Origin: Dyella mobilis
GTDB taxonomy: Bacteria; Pseudomonadota; Gammaproteobacteria; Xanthomonadales; Rhodanobacteraceae
NCBI RefSeq assembly: GCF_016904945.1
Contig: NZ_JADIKF010000038.1
Coordinates: 602,241 to 666,240, forward strand
Direction of reading: 5' to 3'
DNA: 64,000 nucleotides
Every line of letters starts with the position of its first letter. Within the stretch, counting starts at the first letter, position 1. Shown here one piece after another: positions 60,281 to 64,000 of this stretch. The translations under genes were made by a program, and so were the position numbers. The notes beneath the pieces are model-generated. The model was not told where the DNA came from. It saw only the letters and a program-made list of their open reading frames with translations, and searched no databases.

Positions 60281-60667
60281 ATGTCCAAAATATCCTGGCG
60301 CCAAGCCTTACCTTTCGTTCTCGCCGCATTCTTCGTCGTGGGTTCACTCAGCAACATCGTCGCCCCGGGATCCATCTACGAGGAATACCTGCAATGGGGG
60401 TACCCGAGCTGGTTCCATTTCGTGACGGGCGCGCTGGAGTTCACCGCTGCTGTTTTGCTTTTTCGGGCGCCGAGTCGCCTATTAGGTTCGGCGCTCGGTT
60501 GCACTGTCATGCTTGCTGCCCTCGCGACCGTCATCGTCCACGGTGAGTACGGGCACGCTATACCGCCGTTTGTCGCGGCGACATTGTCACTTGTGGTCGG
60601 ATGGACAAGCTGGCGCAAGCGGATGGCGTTATCAGCCATTGATCAGCACAGGCGGCAAGTTCAGTGA
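60281..60667 (+). CDS. DoxX-like small membrane protein
   Basis: A 128-residue protein with four hydrophobic segments (about 10-27, 44-61, 66-82, 88-105). The sequence SNIVAPGSIYEEYLQWGYPSWFHFVTGALEFTAAVLLFR matches DoxX-like proteins, with the W(G)YPxWF pattern. DoxX proteins accompany oxidoreductases and are linked to quinone or thiosulfate redox. The pairing with an NmrA-like protein under a LysR regulator is common. ATG 60281 is the only good start. Confidence 0.85.
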   Translation: MSKISWRQALPFVLAAFFVVGSLSNIVAPGSIYEEYLQWGYPSWFHFVTGALEFTAAVLLFRAPSRLLGSALGCTVMLAALATVIVHGEYGHAIPPFVAATLSLVVGWTSWRKRMALSAIDQHRRQVQ

Positions 60668-60672
60668 TGAAC

Positions 60673-60747
60673 AAAGGGGCGATGTGATTCTTCAGAACAC
60701 ATTTTCGAGAAACAGATCGGAATAAAGTGTTCTGGCCCCTTTTTACG
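60673..60747. repeat. REP/MITE-like hairpin repeat, copy A (upstream of ABC-F gene)
   Basis: Nested inverted arms: AAAGGGGC with GCCCCTTTTT outside, CAGAACAC (60693-60700) with GTGTTCTG (60727-60734) inside. A second copy lies at 62651-62712 with about 85 percent identity over some 55 bp (shared centre AACAGATCG and end GTGTTCTG..CCTTTTTACG). It resembles REP-type elements of Xanthomonadales (recall). The rest of the 354-bp gap (60668-61021) holds nothing else recognisable. Confidence 0.65.
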
Positions 60748-61021
60748 CATCAAACTGCTGCGATTGGAGCGTACAAGAGTCTGTACATAGCGTTCCTCGG
60801 TATCGGCTGTCGTCCACGTCGCGCGCTTCCCAGGTATCGACCCATGCCAAAGGGTCATTCGCACCGATTTGTTGCGGGCAGGGCGAGCCATTACAATGAC
60901 CGCCGACCCATCCGGTTTTCATGAGGTATCGTCCAATGCGCCAGTGATGTTGCCGTCTCTCCGACGGCCCTACGCCTTCATCCACAGGAATGAAGCGACG
61001 TTCGACATCACCGGAGCTTTC

Positions 61022-62701
61022 ATGACGAACTATTCCCTGACGCTGCGCGGCGCAGCGTTTGCGTGGCCAGACGGCCGCGAACTTTTCTCGGGTATCGACC
61101 TGCAGCTCGACCAGCGCCACACCGGCCTGGTAGGGCGCAACGGCGTGGGCAAGAGCGTGCTGGCACGCCTGCTGGCAGGGCAGATCGAGCCCACCCAGGG
61201 GCATTGTGCCCGCGACGGAACCATCCACTACGTACCGCAGCAAGTGACCTGCCCGCCAGGTGCCACGGTTGCCGGGGTGGCCGGCGTACAAGCGGTGCTG
61301 GATGCGCTTGCGCGCATCGAGACCGGCGAGGTGCAGCCGGCGGACTTCGAGATCGTGGGCGATCGCTGGGATATGCGGCAGCGCTTGGCAATGCTGCTTG
61401 ACGTACACGGACTCGGCCATCTCGAACCGGAGCGGGCGGCCGCCAGCCTCAGCGGCGGCGAGCTGACGCGCATCGCGCTGCTGGGGGCGTGGCTGCTTGA
61501 ACCCGATGTATTGATACTCGACGAGCCAACCAATCACCTGGATCGCTACCAGCGTGATCTGTTGCTACAGAAGTTGCGCGCATGGAAAAGCGGGCTGCTG
61601 ATCGTCAGCCACGATCGCGAATTGCTGGCGGAGATGCAGCGCACGCTGGAACTGTCGCCGTCCGGTATGCGCGATTACAGCGGCGGCTTCGCCTATTACG
61701 AACAAACCAGGGCGCAAGAGCAGGAGCGCGCCTTGCAGGAACTGGAACATCGCAAGGCGGAGCAACGCAAAGGTGAGGATGAGTGGCGAACGAAGCAGGA
61801 AAATTTGCAGCGCCGGCAAGCGCGTGCCACTCGCGATGGCCGTAACGCCAATCAGGCCGCCATCCTGCTGGGTGGGCGCAAGCAAAACAGCCAGATCAGC
61901 GCGGGCAAGCGACAGCGCGACTTTGACGCCAATCGGCATGAACTCGCGCAGCGTGTACGCGAAGCAGCGCTGCAAATACGCAAAGATGTGGAGGTGAGCT
62001 TGCAGGCGCCAGCGGCGCACGCCATGGCACAGCGCAAAGTCGCTACCTTGGAGAACGTACTGCTTCCATTCGGCACTGTCGCTGGCGGCAGGCTGGATCT
62101 GAAAATATGGGGAGGCCAGCGCATCGGTGTCACCGGAGCCAATGGCAGCGGCAAATCGACCTTGCTGAAGATGCTCGCCGGCATGATCCCTCCGGCGGCT
62201 GGGCACTGCGAAGTGCACGTTCCCGCAGCCTATCTCGATCAGCAGCTAAGCATGCTCGACCCGGAGTCCTCTGCGCTGGAGCAACTGCTGGCGGCCAATC
62301 CTTCCACCAGCCGGGCGACCATGCAGACCCGTCTTGCATGGCTCGGGTTGATCGGCGATACGGCCCTTGAACCTTGCTCCCGGCTCAGTGGCGGCGAACG
62401 CCTGAAAGCTGCATTGGCCTGTGTCGTGTATGCCGAGCAGCCTGCCGAATTGCTGCTGCTCGACGAACCTACCAATCATCTGGATCTGCATTCGATCGAG
62501 GCGCTCGAGCAGATGCTGGCCCAGTATTCTGGCGCCGTGGTGCTCGTATCGCACGACCAGGTATTCCTCGATGCGCTGGCATTGGATTGCCGCATCGGGC
62601 TGGCGGCGGACGGTTGCCATCTTGAGCTGGCGGAGCAGGACCTGGGCAGCAAAGGGGGCGGAACACAATTTCGGGGAACAGATCGATATAAAGTGTTCTG
62701 A
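61022..62701 (+). CDS. ABC-F family ATP-binding protein
   Basis: A 559-residue soluble protein with two ABC domains and no membrane segment. Domain 1: Walker A GRNGVGKS, signature LSGGELTR, Walker B DVLILDEPTNHLD. Domain 2: GANGSGKST, LSGGERLK, LLLLDEPTNHLD. The charged interdomain linker (YYEQTRAQEQERALQELEHRKAEQRKGEDEWRTKQENLQRR) is the P-site-tRNA interaction motif region of ABC-F proteins, which act on ribosomes (EttA-, Uup-, YheS-like). ATG 61022 is preferred; the open frame extends to 60869 in non-homologous-looking sequence. The last 16 residues (from K544) are encoded by hairpin repeat copy B, so the native tail has been replaced. Confidence 0.9.
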   Translation: MTNYSLTLRGAAFAWPDGRELFSGIDLQLDQRHTGLVGRNGVGKSVLARLLAGQIEPTQGHCARDGTIHYVPQQVTCPPGATVAGVAGVQAVLDALARIETGEVQPADFEIVGDRWDMRQRLAMLLDVHGLGHLEPERAAASLSGGELTRIALLGAWLLEPDVLILDEPTNHLDRYQRDLLLQKLRAWKSGLLIVSHDRELLAEMQRTLELSPSGMRDYSGGFAYYEQTRAQEQERALQELEHRKAEQRKGEDEWRTKQENLQRRQARATRDGRNANQAAILLGGRKQNSQISAGKRQRDFDANRHELAQRVREAALQIRKDVEVSLQAPAAHAMAQRKVATLENVLLPFGTVAGGRLDLKIWGGQRIGVTGANGSGKSTLLKMLAGMIPPAAGHCEVHVPAAYLDQQLSMLDPESSALEQLLAANPSTSRATMQTRLAWLGLIGDTALEPCSRLSGGERLKAALACVVYAEQPAELLLLDEPTNHLDLHSIEALEQMLAQYSGAVVLVSHDQVFLDALALDCRIGLAADGCHLELAEQDLGSKGGGTQFRGTDRYKVF

Positions 62702-62712
62702 TCCTTTTTACG
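62651..62712. repeat. REP/MITE-like hairpin repeat, copy B (forms 3' end of ABC-F gene)
   Basis: AAAGGGGG (62651-62658) and GGAACAC with GTGTTCTG (to 62700), then CCTTTTTACG. Same orientation as copy A at 60673. It supplies the stop codon and last 16 codons of the ABC-F gene and could act as its terminator. Confidence 0.65.
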
Positions 62713-62852
62713 GTTAGGCCTGAACACGGCGCTAATGTTGACAACCAGCAGATGTTTCCAAGGTATGGAAGCTCGCGGCGCGGCGCCCAAGGTCGGCTTT
62801 CGCTGCGGAGCGGCAGTTGCCTTCGTCGCTCTGCCACTTTGGGTGGTGCACT

Positions 62853-63509
62853 TCAGAATTGAATTCGCCGAGGCGCTACAATTGGTTCCGGAGGCGGTGG
62901 CGGATTTACTTGCAAATTAGCTGCTAGTGGACAATCACTCATGTACACCACGGTCAGCATCTCCCGCTGTTCCCTTATGAAGGATATATACGAGGATGTA
63001 CGACCCTTGTTTGGTCCTGAAGTGATAGTGGTCGTCGGGGAATAGGTCGGTTGCCCCCACCTGGCTAGCTGCACGATATCGCCCGCCAGCTTTTGTCTGC
63101 TTGGACACCAGGCCCGCTTTTTGTTGTTAAAACTTAGGCTTATAGCTCTATCACTCCGACCAGGGTGCTCGTCGTATGAACCCTGCGGGTTGAACTCTGT
63201 GTAGCTTCCCGTATTTCCTATGTGGTACGCCGCAAAGTTAGGGGCGACAGGAGATATTTTTTCGTGCGGGAAAGCCTTTTCCACATCAGCAAGCGTAATT
63301 TCCCAGTTAGGCTTGACCGCAAGTTTCAGAAATCCTAGCCAAAGACGCGCGTCGCTCGATGCACTTATTTCATCGCTCGCGGTATTAGTCTTGCCTGCCG
63401 GTTCCGACGTCGGGGTGGAAATCTGCTGTCCCAAAGCCGTCGACTGGCCGTTGGTCGCGATGATAATCGCGACGATAAACAAACCTTGCAATCTGTTATC
63501 TAGTTTCAT
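62853..63509 (-). CDS. Exported protein of unknown function
   Basis: A 218-residue protein with a signal peptide (about 1-27) and a Ser/Thr-rich spacer. The body contains WEITLADVEKAFPHEKISPVAPNFAAYHIGNTGSYTEFNPQ, FNNKKRAWCPSRQKLAGDIVQLARWGQPTYSPT and MLTVVYMSDCPLAANL, ending in a proline run (NPPPPPEPIV). Two cysteines could form a disulfide. I do not recognise the family. GC content is lower than in most of the window and the codon use looks different, suggesting recent transfer. No partner genes are adjacent. Confidence 0.72.
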   Translation of the reverse strand: MKLDNRLQGLFIVAIIIATNGQSTALGQQISTPTSEPAGKTNTASDEISASSDARLWLGFLKLAVKPNWEITLADVEKAFPHEKISPVAPNFAAYHIGNTGSYTEFNPQGSYDEHPGRSDRAISLSFNNKKRAWCPSRQKLAGDIVQLARWGQPTYSPTTTITSGPNKGRTSSYISFIREQREMLTVVYMSDCPLAANLQVNPPPPPEPIVAPRRIQF

Positions 63510-63809
63510 GGAGATTTACCTCACGGGCGGCATGAGGTTTCCTTATCGCAACGGCAGTTATGCGGCTCGGTTCCATTATGTGATGCGATCAGTGCGGGTT
63601 GTGTCGTACCTTTTACCACAGGGGCAGGTCAACGCTGAGCGACAAGCGGACATTCGCTGCCAGCATGCGCATCTGCTCGGGGTCGACATATGCCTGCCGA
63701 AGCTCGTCCCAGCATCATCAAGCCTGTATGGTTGTAATCAGCCAGAATCGCCCAGTTTTGGTACAGACGAAGCAGCAGGCTATGGCCGTTGTCAGAACCA
63801 GCAGGATGT
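63510..63809. other. Region without a convincing gene, GC-poor
   Basis: About 300 bp upstream of the exported-protein gene, with only short overlapping frames on both strands. None has recognisable motifs. Composition is similar to the preceding gene. Confidence 0.4.
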
Positions 63810-64000
63810 TCAGCGATCACCGGAATCGATGACCAGCTTGACCGGAATCTGCATTTGATACCATCTTTGCCAAGGCATGAAAGAATCCGCATGTTCAAAT
63901 CCTATTCTTAAACCAATTTGCGATTCGTCTTCATCATTATCAACGTTCGCCAGTCGACGGCGGTGCTCCATTCGTCGACTCCGTTTCATAGCTTTCAGGG
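63810..64000 (-). CDS. Possible 3' end of an unidentified gene entering from outside the window
   Basis: On the minus strand a frame is open from the window edge to a TGA at 63810-63812, about 62 codons: LKAMKRSRRMEHRRRLANVD, then DESQIGLRIGFEHADSFMPWQRWYQMQIPVKLVIDSGDR. The mix of Trp, Phe and charged residues looks protein-like, but there is no recognised domain and no start in view. Low confidence. Confidence 0.3.
   Translation of the reverse strand, partial: LKAMKRSRRMEHRRRLANVDNDEDESQIGLRIGFEHADSFMPWQRWYQMQIPVKLVIDSGDR

Noticed and set aside
63629..63898. An 89-codon minus-strand frame with an ADYNHTGLMML stretch, faintly like an FG-GAP/RHS motif
   Set aside because: The resemblance is too short, the calcium-loop residues are incomplete, and another frame overlaps it.

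Overview
The window is high-GC DNA from a Gram-negative bacterium. Its gene content (ECF sigma factor, many two-component systems, TolC-family outer-membrane factor, ESPR autotransporter, Ohr, PagL-like outer-membrane protein, CRP/Clp-type TGTGA-N6-TCACA sites) fits a gammaproteobacterium of the Xanthomonadales/Rhodanobacteraceae type (Dyella, Luteibacter or Rhodanobacter relatives). That placement is inference from gene style; there is no rRNA or other marker here. No tRNA, rRNA, CRISPR array, prophage or intact transposase gene was seen.

Layout. 1-6.1 kb: 3' end of an RND efflux outer-membrane factor, a 263-bp MITE-like element, a CPBP protease, an ECF sigma cluster on the minus strand, and an MFS transporter coupled to an AraC regulator. 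6.2-18 kb: a perfect CRP/Clp-type site, a sulfotransferase, and a 3587-residue glycine-rich autotransporter that fills 10.8 kb. 18-25.4 kb: small enzymes and regulators (GNAT, AraC, a TetR / PEP-mutase-family divergent pair with a clear operator, a LytS/LytTR pair, an SMP-30 protein). 25.6-32 kb: a NarL-type regulator with a 7TM-type kinase, a PagL-like protein, the remnant of a second autotransporter, and a LuxR-type regulator plus hybrid kinase bracketed by two copies of a 22-bp palindrome.

32.2-42.8 kb holds the most notable system: five tightly coupled genes encoding DUF4132, MoxR-type AAA+ ATPase, DUF5682, VWA and SWIM zinc-finger proteins. The order resembles the functionally uncharacterised E. 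coli yehI-yehL-yehM-yehP-yehQ group. The architecture suggests an ATPase / metal-binding adaptor machine acting on very large partner proteins.

42.8-53 kb: a thioredoxin-like / OmpR / kinase operon diverging from an Ohr-led operon of exported hydrolases and a cupin, then duplicated DHFR-like (RibD C-terminal) proteins, an XRE-DUF805 membrane regulator and a Ser/Gly/Asn-rich secreted protein. 53-58 kb: an EF-hand protein, a fifth two-component system, a fatty acid hydroxylase family protein and two exported proteins. A shared TGTAACA-N3-TGTTrCA palindrome links this regulator region with the secreted-protein gene. 58-64 kb: LysR with a divergent NmrA-like/DoxX pair, an ABC-F protein flanked by two copies of a hairpin repeat (one of which encodes its last 16 residues), an unrecognised secreted protein, and an unresolved end.

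Signal transduction dominates: five two-component pairs, one ECF sigma factor and six one-component regulators (two AraC, TetR, LysR, XRE-DUF805 and the LytTR effector counted within its pair), mostly organised with 4-8 bp start/stop overlaps.
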